This document shows, piece after piece, positions 36,959 through 49,800 of a stretch of 64,000 nucleotides of DNA. Numbering within the stretch: the first letter of the stretch is position 1; every line of letters starts with the position of its first letter. The notes beneath the pieces were generated by a model. That model had not been told where the DNA came from. It saw only the letters and a list, made by a program, of their open reading frames with translations, and did no database searches. The translations under genes were made by a program, and so were the position numbers. Origin of the DNA: Acanthochromis polyacanthus (Eukaryota; Chordata; Actinopteri; Pomacentridae); NCBI RefSeq assembly GCF_021347895.1, contig NC_067130.1:29843817-29907816 (forward strand). Direction: 5' to 3'.

Positions 36959-37049
36959 AATCTCTGCTGTATGGTTGTTTCTGTACAGAGTGGGGATATA
37001 GATTATGTTTACAAACACTGGAACTGAAACAGGGAAATACTGTGAGAGA

Positions 37050-37055
37050 AATAAA
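37050..37055 (+). terminator. Polyadenylation signal of the zinc-finger gene
   Basis: AATAAA about 90 bp after the stop codon. Confidence 0.65.
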
Positions 37056-37229
37056 AGTTTGCCAAAGATTTTAAAATTCAGTTTGTAGATGTGTCCTTCA
37101 CTTCGGTTGCTTTACATTTCAAATCAATCAACAGGTCTGTTTTATGCTAATATGACTGCAAAAAAAAGTTTAGAAACACTTTCTAAGACCATATATTAGT
37201 ATATCACGGCACTCTTGAGTTCCAGTGAT

Positions 37230-38840
37230 ACCTAGTTTCTGTGAGGGAATGATTGAAACACATGGAACTTTGGCACAAAAACAATCATGCATTTCCCTTG
37301 TTTTCAGAGGTATAAATCTAATATAATAAAAATTGATTAAGAAATATACATACAGAAACTTGAATTATCAGTTTTGCTGATGTAGAAAGTTTTTTAGTAG
37401 CCTGACTTCTTAAAAGTGATTGCAACTGCTGACTTCTCTTAGCTAATTTAAATAGAACCCATTTAATTCAATCATTAGACTCAGTTACAAACACAACAGT
37501 GGGAAAGTCTAAGGGGCTGCGTACAGATCTGAAGAAGCAAATCATGGTCTTTAACAAGTCAGGAAAGTTAATTGGAACCATTTTAAAGATGCTTCAGATC
37601 CCAAAATCAACTATTCAATCAAAAGTATAAAGGGAGTGGTACAGTTGTGTCACTGCCACAAACAGGAAATAAACAAAAGTTAGAGGCAGTTGGACAGGAT
37701 GGTCAAGACCCAGTGAAGAATCAGCAAAAAGCAGGTCTGAATGAATGATAAGCTGGAACACAGCTGTCAGTGTCAACAGGGTTCTAGAGGATCTATGAAG
37801 AAGGAAGTTCTTCCTCTAGAAGCAGAACCTTAAAGCTCCACTCAAGTCTGCTGCTGATCACATCGACAAAGAAAAGACCTTCTAGAGGAAAGTTCTGTGG
37901 TCAGATGGAAGAAAAACTGAGCAGAAATATGTTTGGAGGACGGAAGATGAGGCCTTTAACCCCAAGAACACCAAACCTACCATGAAGCATGGTGGTGGCA
38001 GGATCATCCCCTGGGGCTTTCAAGAAGTGTTTTTCGATTGGTTTCAGACTGTATGTTGGTCTGGTTTTGGACTTTCTTGGTGCTGATTTATGTTTGGTTT
38101 CAGTCTTGGTTCTGCTGGTTTTGGATGTGATTTAAGATTTATTTTACTTTAGATCTAGGACTGGTTTCAGATTATCTTGGATGGGTCTTGGACTTTTTAG
38201 GAGCAGTTTAGTTTTGGATTTTGTCCCGATTTTGTACTGTTGTTTTGACTTTTTCAGTACTGATTTCAGACTGTATTCTGACTGGTTTTGAACTTTTTTT
38301 TTTTACCCCAAGAACACCAAACCTCCCATCAAACATGGTGACGGCAGTATTCAGCTCTGTGAAACTGGAGCTTTATACAAAGCAACTGGAATAATGTAGA
38401 AGACGGATTACCTTCATATTCTTCAGGAAAACCAAAGATCATCAGCCGGAAGGTTGATCTTGAATGCAGTTTGGTGTTACAACAAGACAATGAGGCTAGA
38501 ATGAAGGTTTTAGACTGGTCTGCTCAAAGTCCTGACTTAAACCCCCATCAGGAACCTGTGGACTGTGATGAAGAAACAAGTCTGTGTCAGAAAGCCAATA
38601 AATTTAGTTTAGCTGAATCAATTCTGCAAGGAGGAGGGTTAAGAAAAAACCAGAAGCTTATAGATGGCTATAAAAATGACCAAAGAACATTTAACTAAAT
38701 ATTAGAATTACTGTATGTATATTTTCTAATTTTTCCAGAAGACCTTTAATTAATTCACGGAAGACCCAAAATGCATGATTGTTTTGTGTGACAAAGATTC
38801 ATGGATTTTAATGATTCCATATGTGAACTGTCATGTCTGC
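37230..38840 (+). mobile_element. Decayed Tc1-like transposon with internal tandem insertion
   Basis: Inverted similarity between ggaatgattgaaacacatgg..acaatcatgcattt (left, about 37245-37295) and the reverse complement of 38770-38820 (acaatcatgcattttggg) marks the arms. The interior has relics of a Tc1 transposase on the plus strand: the DNA-binding part near 37500-37630, LWSDG near 37900, and QQDNEAR..SAQSPDLNP near 38480-38545. A degenerate repeat of about 280 bp with unit gactggtttcagactttcttgg (38030-38305) interrupts it, flanked by two copies of accccaagaacaccaaacct. No intact frame. Confidence 0.7.
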
Positions 38841-39430
38841 CTTGCCGTCATCTCGGTTCCACTCGGTCACTGTCGCTACGCGCCCCACGCTTACCACACA
38901 ATGTTGAGGGATTCAGCTTTGGCTGAAAGTATTGGAAGGGCCGTTCTGGCAGCTATACACGAAATTAACCCAGCGTCAGCTACAACGGCTGCCGCAGAGC
39001 CACAACAGCACTCGGTAAGTGTTTCTCGCCTAGCATTAGCTCAAGCAAGGCTTATTTACTGTGAACCAGCTAACGTTAGCCCAGACGAGATTTGCTACTA
39101 GCGTCAGTTCACTTCATGCATAGTATAGTTGCTTTTTTAAATTTTAATTTCTGAGCATACACGTTTTTACACATTGAAGAAATGTCGCTAATGCGTTGAC
39201 AATGTCTCTACAGGCTGTTCGGAACTACGCTGCTCTTAGATCCGCCACACCGTCTACCTCCACTTTGACATCCTACCGCATGGTATGCTGTCATACTGAT
39301 CTGACCTAGATGTCTGTTTATGTTTTTAACATGACTTGTCTAATATTTCCACTTTAATTTTAATGCTGGTTTCATATTACATACATCATGTAACAGCGTA
39401 ATTACGTGTTTCTGATTTTAATCATATTCT

Positions 39431-40163
39431 CAGTGATGGAAAGAGTACTGAAAATCTGTACTCAAGTACAAGTACTGTTACATTGCAAAAATGTTACTCA
39501 GTTACAAGTAAAAGTACTGTTGCTTGAAAAGTACATCAGTAAAAGTACAGAGTATTAAAAAACTACTCAGTGTATTAGTTACTTTTAATGATGCCACCAT
39601 CACCTCTCTGGACTAGGGCTCCAAATGTTGCGTATTTTGCTTTGCCAATAGTTAAAAGCTATCAATTAATCATTATTAACTGAGAAGATATAAAACGAGT
39701 CTTTTTTTCCTCATTTTGATTGGTTGCTTCTTTGTCTTACTTTATTTCCCTATCCAGCAAATGTCACAGGCACAAAAAAAAATGAGATGAGGTGCAGTTG
39801 CTGCCCTGACTATTGATTAAATATCCATGAATACATTTTTAACTGGTTAAATTCTTAGTGCTTAGTAATATCAAACTATGATCAGTAATTAACATCCTTT
39901 TTTTTTTGTTTTGTCCTGGTTTTCATTGGCTTGTTTGCAATCAAATCGCCTTACTGGCTACAGAAATGCAGAGAAAAGCTCTGCATATTAATGAAAACTG
40001 TACTGAGTACTCAAATACTATGATTTTAAAAGTAACTAAGTAGATTACATTGCATAATGAATACTTAAATATAGGTAAAATACAGACTTGAAAATCTACT
40101 CATAAAACTCAAATACCCCAAAAAACTACTTTGAGTATTTGTAATTAACTACATCCACCCCTG
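39431..40163. mobile_element. hAT non-autonomous element with 8-bp target duplication
   Basis: Ends cagtgatggaaagagtac and, after reverse complement, caggggtggatgtagtta. Flanks catattct (39423-39430) and catgttct (40164-40171) match in 7 of 8 bases. It lies in the intron between exons 2 and 3 of the HECT-like gene. Confidence 0.85.
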
Positions 40164-41697
40164 CATGTTCTTAAACTCTTCAGGACTCCAGCACTGGTGG
40201 TATTCTTGGACCAGCCACACCGTCCACCTCCACTGGGACATCGTACCGCATGGTATACTCTTTCACTGACAACTTTGGGTCTTCCCCCATATAGAGAGTT
40301 CATAATGGGTTGATGATCCATCAGACTACAAACTTACAGATTTCTTGTAATGCACAAATTTTTGTTTTCATTGGTTTTCAGGTTCCTCTCCCATCTGTTC
40401 CTCAAAGATCTCGCTTTGTGAGAAAAAACAAAGCCTGCAAGCACTATACAAGAGATATTATATGTTTGCCCTTTTCTTCAGCATCAACATTTTGCATCCC
40501 CAGAGGAGATTCACGAGCGAAATTGGCACAAGATGGCCTTATTGGGAAGATCTCTTTCACATCTGACTGGTCTGAAGCACAACTTCGAGAGGAGATAACA
40601 GCCATTTTCAGAAAAACATTTGGATTGTCTATGGACCAGTCACAGTACTTGAGTACAATCAAGGAATGCAAAAGACTAATGAAACCTAATGTTTCCAGCA
40701 GTTTTCTGTGGGATGGAAAAGAAGTTGCCTCGATTAGCTCAACCACTTGTCTTTATATATTGGCGTTAATACACAAGCCTATTCAGGTAAACAGTTTATA
40801 TTACATTATTTGATATACTTTTTGATATATGGACATTATTCAGTAAGATGGAAGCAACAGTATATGCCTACTGCTTTTTTCCTCTTCTCTATATAAATGA
40901 CTGTAGTCTTTTTCAGATAGATTTATTTTTAAGCACAACACTTCTGCATAGCCACTGACAAATAGAATTTGATAAATGGTATATCACACAGTACCATAAC
41001 TTTTATTCTCCAGGAGACACCTGAGGAACTCACTGATAGTGACTTTGAAAGTCCAGTATCCCTGAGAAGGAGAGGTGTGTCTGATTTTGAATCTGTTGTC
41101 TTTGAAAATGTTGTATGCTCTGTAAAACCTTTATTATCTCACTGAAATTACTTAGATAATCTTAAAGACCTACACTGAATTATGGCATGTTTGTGTGGAA
41201 AAATGTGTATTGTCCCTGGTGTATTTGAATACCACTGAAGGGGGTGACTGATTAAATGAATATCAATCATATTTAGTGTGAATTATTTTGCTTCCTATTA
41301 CTGATATCTAATTTCCATTCTTTTGCCCATAAAATCATGTAATTTAGTTCACACAGTGTCACCTTCCATGAGTGAAAGTGAGCTCCACCATCAAGATGCT
41401 GAAGGCTCCAGTGAAGGTAATAACGATGGCAGACAGCAAAAAAGTCCACTGTATCAAAGACGTTAGTTAAAACACTTGTTTCTTTTTTACAGGGCTGTAT
41501 GGTGACAGTCATTGACTTTTAAGTACAAGTTATTCTCTGCATCAGACTGTATGATTTTTACTACAAATGTTAAGTTCACACAGAAGGACTGTAGCCCTGA
41601 TTTCCAGAGAGAAAAATAATAAAATAAGATTGTGATTTTTTTTTCTTTACACAGTGCATGGTACAGTGCCTTCACCACGGAGGGAAATTGAGGCCAG

Positions 41698-42201
41698 TGT
41701 TACGACCCTGGCTCACAGGCCGCAACAAAAGAAAGGGGGAAGGACAACGGCATAGTTTAAATTATTTATTTAAATCAAAGTTAATCTTTTAAAGAAAACA
41801 AACGATGTCTGCATGTCGTCAGTGTAAGTGGAGTGTGGTGAAAGGTGAGCTGTAATGCATGTTGGATGTAATCAGTGAGATAACCTGCATCAGGTGTGTG
41901 TGTCGTTGGATGCAAAAGAATACAATGTGAGAACATAACCTAAAGAAAGAAAAGCGGCGTAGCATGGCGTGCATGTGGCAAAGGATGGAGAGCAGCCCGG
42001 GCGGTCGACTTCATCCCGGAGCCGACAGAGAACCAACACCTCTCTGCCGCTCTCCCGGAGACGCAGCGGAAGCCGGCTTTTAAAGAGGCTGGGCCGGAAG
42101 TATTGCCGGGTCCCAAGATCGCCACCAGCGCCTCCTCCAGTCCACCTTAACACATACAAACATTAATAGAGGCCAACCAGCACCAGCAGAGGGCCGTCAC
42201 A
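41698..42201 (-). repeat. Gypsy 3' LTR
   Basis: 504 bp. On the minus strand it begins TGTGACGGCCC and ends GGGTCGTAACA, the TG...CA termini usual for LTRs. The inner edge is the purine tract. The outer neighbour is exon sequence of the HECT-like gene. Confidence 0.8.
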
Positions 42202-42458
42202 CCCCCGCCCATCAAAAAGCAGGTTCCCAATGGAACCCTGCGCTAACCACCAGTGCTAACAAATAAGCCACCACCAACATAAGATGCATTACAAACTTTA
42301 CAAGTGCTCCAAATAAACAAAGTGTGTGTGTGTGTGTGTAAATGTATCCAACCTCCCACAACTAATTAATTCAACAGACCCAACCCTGCAACTGGTGCAC
42401 ACAGAAGCAAATTAAGGGCAGGAGACAGTGAGAAAGAAAGAGAGGAAGAACAAAGACA

Positions 42459-43875
42459 TTACAACACCGGAGCACGTGACAAAGCATCAGCCACAACATT
42501 CTCTATACCTTTTATATAGCGAATATCTAGATTGTAAGATTGTAGAAATAACGACCATCGAATTAAACGCTGGTTGGGACACTTGAGCGAAGACAAAAAT
42601 GTTACTGGGTTATGATCAGTATGTACAACAATGCTTGCACTACCATTAAGATAAACATCAAAATGTTTTAAAGCCAAGATCAATGCAAATGTTTCTTTTT
42701 CAATTACTGAATAGTTTACTTGATGTTTATTAAACTTCTTAGAAAAGTAACCCACCGGCCTACAAATACCTATTTTATCTCGTTGCGTAAGCACAGCTCC
42801 AGAACCCACGTGACCAATGCGTGGTACAGCTAACACTGGAGCAGCACAGAGGAGGCTCTTCACCTGGTCAAACGCCTGCTGACAAAGAGGAGTCCACACA
42901 AATTTAACATCTTTGCATAGCAAGTTTGTTAATGGTGCAACAACCGAAGAAAAGTTCTGACAGAAACATCTGTAGTAGCCAACGAGCCCCAAAAACCTCA
43001 TAAGCTCTTTTTTGGTCACGGGAACAAGAAACTGCTCTACTGCTTGAACTTTTGCTTCAAATGGACGGACTTCTCCTTGACCTACCACACGACCTAAATA
43101 GGTGACAGTTGCCCTTGCAAACTCACACTTTGCAAGGTTGACGGTCAGCCTCGCCCCCGCCAAGCGAGTGGAAAGCTCCTCGATGCGCTCCACGTGCTTT
43201 TCCCATGAATCAGAATACACAACCACATCGTCCAAGTACACTGCACAACCCGACATGTCACCAATAACTTTATTCATCAGTCTTTGGAAAGTTGCGGGTG
43301 CATTCCTTAAACCAAACGGCATTATAGTGTAGGAATACAAGCCTGTTGGTGTTATAAACGCAGACATTTCGCTCAGTCATAGGTATTTGCCAAAACCCCT
43401 TCAACAGATCAAATTTACTAACGAATTTAGCTGAGCCCACTTCATCCACAAGATCATCGATTCGAGGTAACGGAAAACAATCTGGCTTTGTAACCGCATT
43501 AAGTTTCCTAAAATCAGAACAAAAACGAGGTGTACAATCTGACTTGGGAACCAAGATACATGGCGACGACCAGCTAGACATACTAGGTTCTGCAATTCCA
43601 TTTTCAAGCATGTATTTAACCTCTGCATCTAAATACCTGCGTTTCTCAGAATTGACTCTGTAAAATCTCTGTTTAATAGGCTTTGAATCACCCATGTCCA
43701 CGTCATGTTCAATCAAGTGTGTGTGACTAGGTATATCTGAAAAAAGACTTGGAAATCTGTGAATTACATCTGCTAACTGTTTCGCACGATCTTTAGGCAA
43801 ATGAGCAAACAAAGTGTCCAAACTACATAAGGTGTCTGAGTTTCTAAGACGCCCCTCTGTAAGAGCGCTGTCCAA
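42459..43875 (-). pseudogene. Gypsy pol fragment: reverse transcriptase and RNase H, frameshifted
   Basis: Two frames cover one protein. The first, 43875-43270, holds the RT start (WSSPCILVPKSD, RFCSDFRKLNAVT, SKFDLLKGFWQIPM with the first catalytic Asp). The second, 43367-42459, continues with GLYSYTIMPFGLRNAPATFQ and AVYLDDVVVYSD (YLDD catalytic centre), the thumb (FLGLVGYYRCF) and RNase H (IEKETFALILALKHFDVYL, VVHTDHNPVTF), ending DALSRAPVL. A frameshift lies near 43370-43385. Protease/gag upstream and integrase downstream are missing. Confidence 0.85.
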
Positions 43876-44039
43876 GGTACCGTGACACTGTCACCCTCCA
43901 CACCAGGCGACAGCTCGCTGTCCGTGGTGCTGAAATGACCTTTAACAGTATTAACAGCACAAGCAGCATTTATACCTGATTCCAGCTTCCCAGTATCTAC
44001 TTCTCGCTCATAGTAAGGAACCACCTGCATTCCTGTCAC
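43876..44039 (-). pseudogene. Gypsy pol upstream fragment
   Basis: On the minus strand, 44039 to about 43876 continues the polyprotein upstream of the RT in another frame (MQVVPYYEREVDTGKLESG). It is acidic with no recognised domain and is interrupted before it meets the RT frame. Confidence 0.4.
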
Positions 44040-45434
44040 CGCATGTAGTCAATTATATTGTATCTGGGGACATCCTTCAAGTTCATGTGACACCTGATGA
44101 TATAAGTGACCCTGAGTTAAGGAAGAATCTGAATAATGCACAATATTCTGAGATGATGCCTACTGTAATAGTAAGAAATATTGTACTACTTTGGTAAAAA
44201 AAAAAATAAACAGGTAAAAGTGATAATGCTACATGATGACATTTTATTACTTACTTATGACTTATGATATCCAACATTTTTGTAATTGAAAAATGATCAT
44301 AAAATATAATGCACAGTATACATTGTATTTCTGAAAATAAAGATTAAATGAAGTGCTTTGGGAAAATAAGGTTTGAAAGATTTGTTCTGTCATATTTAGG
44401 TTCAGCATGCAACCACACAGGATGATTTAAACCAAGCAGTGAGCTCCTGTGACTCATGGTGATTTCAAGTTGAGGGTCTTCCACGCGTAGTCACCATGGC
44501 CAATAGAGAAGTGTTTGTGAAAAATGCCCCACTCTACCATGCTGTCTTGCAACGACAGAGCTGTCTTGATCAGCTAATTGATGGCTTGTCCCACTATGGA
44601 GTAAGGTTAACCTCACACTTCTGTATCATGCCGGCTCATTAACTAGCTATAATAACATTAGGAAATTTGGTTAAACTTATTAGTGTTTACATTAGTTTAA
44701 ATCATATCTACTCAAAAATGAGTTTGATTTCTAAACTTATGAACTTCTATATTTCAACCCAACTACACATTTTAATTGTGTTTAATATGTTGTCCAGGTT
44801 TTATCACTGCTGAGAGAGAACCCCAGCTTGCATGTACCGCTTGACACACCACAGGAGGACAAAGATCTAACAGCTGATGATGTAGCAGCTGTTCTCAAAC
44901 CAAGCTACTCTGTTCTGGGGAGCAACAGAAGAACTTGGGAGGAGTTGATGGTGGTAAAATTCAGGGAATGTCTCCAATGTGTTGAAAGTAAGTAGGAATG
45001 TACTTATGTACAAACAAAAATACAGACAGTTAATCATTGATTCAGAATTGTCAAGCCTCAGCATGATAGAGACTCTTAAGTCATCACTGGTCTCCTTTGC
45101 TTTTAGACAAAGAGCTGAAAGACACATTTGGAGACAGGACCCTCACCAAAGAAGAAGAAGTGTTCCTGAAGACTTTGAGCCCCAGTCACATCCTGGCATT
45201 CGCTACAGGGAGCAGCAAAGTCCCAGCCATTGGTTTTCATCCTACTCCGAAATTAACATTTGTTCATGACGAAGACAAGCATCTACCCATTGCACACACT
45301 TGTGCAAATGAGCTTCAGCTTTTTGTAAACGCAAAGGCAGTGGCTGATGATGATGAATTTAACAACTGCTTCCTAGCTTCTTTAATGAATGGATCTTTCT
45401 TCAGTGCCATAAGTGTTGGAGTTTCACTTTGGTA

Positions 45435-45695
45435 AATGGTTGTATTTATATAGTGCTTTACTATGCCTGCAAGGTACCCAAAGCTCTTTACAGGATACGT
45501 CACATTCACCCATTCACACACTGATGGCGGAAGCTGCCATGCAAGGCACTAACCACGACCCCATCAGGAGCAATTAGGGGTTAGGTGTCTTGCTCAGGGA
45601 TACTTTGACATGAGCACAATGGGCCGAGGATCGAACCGGCAATCCTCCAGTTACAAGATGGCCACTCTACCCACTGAGCCATGCCGCCCCCACAA
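45435..45695 (-). mobile_element. tRNA-headed SINE, minus orientation
   Basis: On the minus strand: ggcggcatggctcagtgggtagagtgg (A box) and ccggttcgatcctc (B box), then cttgagcaaga-type body, and the tagtgctttac/ctttgggtacct 3' portion toward 45435. This is an abundant teleost SINE type. It abuts the last exon of the HECT-like gene. It is not a functional tRNA gene. Confidence 0.7.
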
Positions 45696-45699
45696 TATA

Positions 45700-46538
45700 T
45701 CACTTTCTGTGATATTATAGTTTTTACTATGTTTTAAACCTAGCGCTGAAATATTGTCACTTTTTTTGTTTAAATAGCTGCTAGCAAAAGTTCAAGTGCA
45801 GACATTTTTTTTTTCTCCAAGTGACAATTGAAGGCTAGTTCTGAGCCATTGGCTTCTTGCATGTACATGCTGTGCACTGCAATTTAAATCCAAAGAAGCA
45901 CCAGTGATTTAAATAAAATTGTATGTCCCATAACTGCGTGCCTCCTGCAACTATTGGGTTTAGGGTGTGCTGAGCTTCTGATTGTTCCGATCAGACAAAC
46001 AATGTTGTGTATGTTCATGTTTAGATTTGGAAGGACCGTATTTCTGTATACGCTATGATGTTTTACTGTCTGATTCATGTGATATGGAATCATCCAAGTA
46101 ATAAAATGACTGATGTGGCTAGTGAAAATTTGATGTGCCTCCAATTATGTTAAGTCAAAAAGACAATTGATTAATTAAACTTAGTGTGATTTTACAGCAT
46201 CAATCTTTATTCTTAATATAAATGCTACAACATAGACCCCAGGTTTTTGTATACTCAGCAGTGATGAAAAAAAAACCTTTTACTCAAGTAAGATATTCAG
46301 ATAAAAATGTACAAAGAAGTATTTATTCTATACATTATAAAAACTACACAGAAAACTACCTTATTACCATAAGGTGTATTTGCAGCCGTAAGGGAACAAT
46401 GTGCCATTACCAAATTTTAAAACATTTAAATGTTTGCAAGAGGCCATGCTTCCAGAAAGAAAGGGGCCACTTTTACTTGTTGCCGTCTTAAAGCACAACA
46501 AAATATAATTTTCAAAGCAAAATGCAGTTCAGGACAAT
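45700..46538. other. Non-coding stretch beside the HECT-like gene
   Basis: No gene recognised. 46255-46330 (cagtgatgaaaaaaaaacct, ttttactcaagtaag) resembles a piece of an hAT repeat. Confidence 0.35.
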
Positions 46539-46848
46539 GTAATTGTTACGGCCACCAGTATTGGTGTGCCGTCTTGTTTTGAGGTGGTGTTTTGTAGGGC
46601 CTTTGTTTGGGAGTAATTTGTGTGTGGGTTCAGCTGGGGCTTTTTGCAGAGCCTTTGGAACCCCAGCTGCCAGCCGTTTCAGCTGACGACAGAGCTGATG
46701 ACGACCTGCACTCCAGTCTGGTTCTGCCTGCCCTCCGGCCGTCCTGATTGGGCCACCCTCCAGCTCCTCCTCCTCTGACCAACCAGAGGCAGCCAGGCAT
46801 CACACCTGCTAACTATAAAGTCCCACCATGCCATTAGTCTTGGTGGCT

Positions 46849-49800
46849 TAAAGAGGTATCCAAACAGATGGGCTGCACCTTTACGAGATGGTGCTTTGAT
46901 AAAGCTGACTGGAGGAAATTTAAACATTGGTGTGAAGTCACAGTAGGCCTCATCAGTCTAGAAGGTGATATAGAGGATAATGCTAAACAGGTTGCAGAAC
47001 ATATTATAGATTCTGCAAACTTGAATGTTGCTAAGAAAACAACAGGGAGTAGGAGAAGGGTAGTTCCATGGTGGAATGAGGAATGTACTAAAGCAATTAA
47101 AGAAAGAAACAGGACTTTTAGAAAGCTCATGAAAAATATGATACAAGAAAATCTAATAGAGTTCAAAAGAAAAAGGGCGTGTGTTCGGAAAATAATTAAA
47201 GAGGCAAAGAAGAGATCATGGAGAAATTTCTGTTCCACTATTGGGAGAGAAACCAAGGTAGATCAGGTGTGGTCCATGTTTAGGAAAATGAATGGTAACA
47301 GGAACTCAGGTAAATCCCCAGTACTGATTAATGAAGATGAGGTGATTACTTCAGATAAAGGAAAAGCAGAATTACTTGGGAAAACCTTTGCTGCCATTCA
47401 TAGTGGTGATCATCTAGATGATTTACACAGGGAAAGGAGAGAATTGGTTCTTAGGGAACATGGAAACATCTGGGAAGTAAAAGAGAATTGCAGCTCACCA
47501 TTGGATATGGAGTTCACAATGAAAGAGCTAAAAACAGCTTTGCAAGGCACAGGTAACACGGCTCCAGGACAAGATCAACTATGTTATGCAATGTTCCGTC
47601 AGCTTCCTGAAGTAACAATGCAAATAATATTGAATCTTTTCAATAAAATATGGAGAGAGGGACAGATACCTAGGAGTTGGAAGGAGGCAGTTATTCTGCC
47701 TTTTAGCAAGCCAGGAAAAGATCCTGGAAATCCAATCAATTACAGACCTATTGCATTAACATCACATATTTGCAAATGGATGGAGAGAATCATAGTAAAT
47801 AGATTAGCTTTTTATTTAGAGCAGAAAGGATTGTTGAATGTTAGGCAGTATGGGTTCAGGAAAGGGCGATCAACAGTGGATGCCTTAGTTAGAGTGAGTA
47901 ATGAGATTGAAAAGACTTTAAAAATGAAAGAGGTTATGATTATTGTTTTTTTTGATATTGAGAAGGCATATGATTCAGTGTGGAGAGATGGTCTGCTCAT
48001 TAAACTTAACCAATTGGGTATTGGTGGAAGAGTTTATAACTGGATAATAAATTTCTTAACGGATAGAAAAATTAAGGTAAAAGTAGGAACAACGTTGTCT
48101 CAGGATTTTGAGGTAGAAAATGGTATTCCTCAGGGAAGTGCCATTAGTCCAATATTGTTTAATATCATGATTAATGATATTTTTTCAAATCTAAATTGGA
48201 ATATTAATTCAGCCCTCTATGCAGATGATGGTGCTATATGGATGAGAAGCAGAAATGTGACTCATGTAATCAAAAATGTGATGAATGCGATTCAGGAGGT
48301 AGAGAGGTGGTCATATGAATGGGGGTTCAAACTTTCAGTCAGTAAATCTTGTTACATGATAATAACAAATAAAAGGGAGATTAATAATATAAATCTAACG
48401 TTGTATGGGCAACCTGTGCAGAAAGTATCTGAGTTTAAGTACCTAGGTCTATGGCTGGACAATAAATATACATGGAAAACTCATATTCAACATTTAGAAG
48501 CAAAATGTAAAAAATCAATAAACCTTTTACGAGCTGTTGCTGGGTGTAATTGGGGAGCAGACAAACAAGCATTACTGGACATATATAAAGCACTGATGAG
48601 GTCGGCCATAGATTATGGTTGTATAATATATGGAGCGGCAGCAGTAACTACTCTCAAAAAAATAGACAGGTTACAATATAGGGCTTTGAGAATCTGTACA
48701 GGACTCATTAAAACAACACCAACTAATGCAGTCATAATAGAGGCAGGAGAAGTACCTCTGGAGATAAGAAGAGATATATTTGCATTAAGTTACTGGGTAA
48801 AATTAAAAGGGTATGGAGGTGAGAACCCCGTGACTAATACATTAAAACAGTGCTGGGAGTATTCCACATTTAAAAGGAGAGGCTTTGGATGGGAGATAAA
48901 TAATAAGGTGAAACAGCTCAACATGGAGAATTTGGATTTTGCAATAGCTAATCCAATAAGTAATGTTCCTCCATGGTTGTACCCAGAAATAAAAGTGGAT
49001 ATGTGCATTTTAGAAAAGAAAAGAGAATGGTGTAGGGCAGAAACTGGGATAAAAGTAAATACATATGTGAGGCAAAATTATTACAGCCACCTTAAAATAT
49101 TTACAGATGGATCAAAAAATGAACATGAATATGTGGGTGTTGGTATTTTTATCCCAGATTTCAATATATGTATATCTAAAAGAATTTCGAATCAGTTATC
49201 AGTTTACACAGCAGAGGTGGTGGCCATTATTGTATGCTTGCAGTGGGTGGAGGAAGTCAGACCAGAACGGGTGGTGGTGTGCACTGACTCTGCAGCAGCT
49301 TTACAAAGTATACAGACAACTAATTCAGACAGAGAAGATCTTCTAATGGAAATACAACATAGCCTATTTAGACTACATCGGGGTGGTGTGGATGTACAGT
49401 TTTGTTGGGTACCAGCACATGAGGGGGTGAAAGGGAATGAGATGGCAGACAAATTAGCCAAAGCATCACTTAAGGGAGAAATAGCACTGCATATTCAATT
49501 AGGCAGAGGAGAAGGGGAAACAATAATTAAAAGGAAAGGACTGGAAAAATGGCAGAAAAAGTGGGATGAAGATAAGAAGGGTAGGGGATTTCATAAAATT
49601 CAAAAATCAGTGAAAGTTAATATCTACGAAGAAAGGAGCAGGAGGGAAGAAATTGTCATCTCACGTTTACGAGTAGGACACACTGGGCTTAACAATATCA
49701 TGTATCTGTTAGGGAAACGAGGAGATGATTTATGTGAAACATGCAGAGTTAAAGAAACCGTGGAACATGTGGTGATGCAGTGTAGGAAATTTTCAGTGGA

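Larger units (their letters stand above)
41698..44040 (-). mobile_element. Truncated Gypsy LTR retrotransposon
   Basis: Read on the minus strand: part of pol, then a purine tract (gggcgggggt just before 42201), then the 3' LTR. The 5' LTR, gag and most upstream parts are missing; the left break is at about 44040, where HECT-gene exon sequence resumes. Integrase is also absent, since only about 0.26 kb separates the RNase H end from the LTR. The element is dead. Confidence 0.85.
38901..45435 (+). pseudogene. HECT-like (G2E3-like) gene, disrupted
   Basis: Exons read on the plus strand: 38901-39014, 39214-39282, 40184-40252, 40382-40786, 41014-41074, 41348-41416, 41655-41697 (cut by an LTR element), 44045-44170 (starts at the element's far side), 44400-44600, 44798-44987 and 45107-45435. 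Junctions are GT-AG and phases fit. The largest N-terminal exon contains FCIPRGDSRAKLAQDGLIGK, typical of fish multi-copy G2E3-like proteins. The last exons give the HECT C-lobe end: ILAFATGSSKVPAIGFHPTP, then LPIAHTCANELQL, with the HECT catalytic-cysteine signature. Two lesions are seen. The Gypsy insertion coincides with loss of the HECT N-lobe. The 44400-44600 exon has an in-frame TGA (CDSW-stop-FQVEG). No E2-binding lobe remains, so ligase activity is unlikely. A repurposed short transcript from 5' exons is possible. Confidence 0.65.

Noticed and set aside
36287..37018. 243-codon minus-strand open frame opposite the zinc fingers
   Set aside because: Shadow of the repetitive finger-coding sequence on the other strand.
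41890..42166. Small open frames on both strands in the Gypsy LTR
   Set aside because: They lie within the LTR, which is not coding, and overlap each other.
45560..45695. Possible tRNA gene (A and B boxes), also at 24750-24825 and 51140-51225
   Set aside because: All continue into SINE bodies; cloverleaf stems are not convincing and copies carry SINE tails or target duplications.
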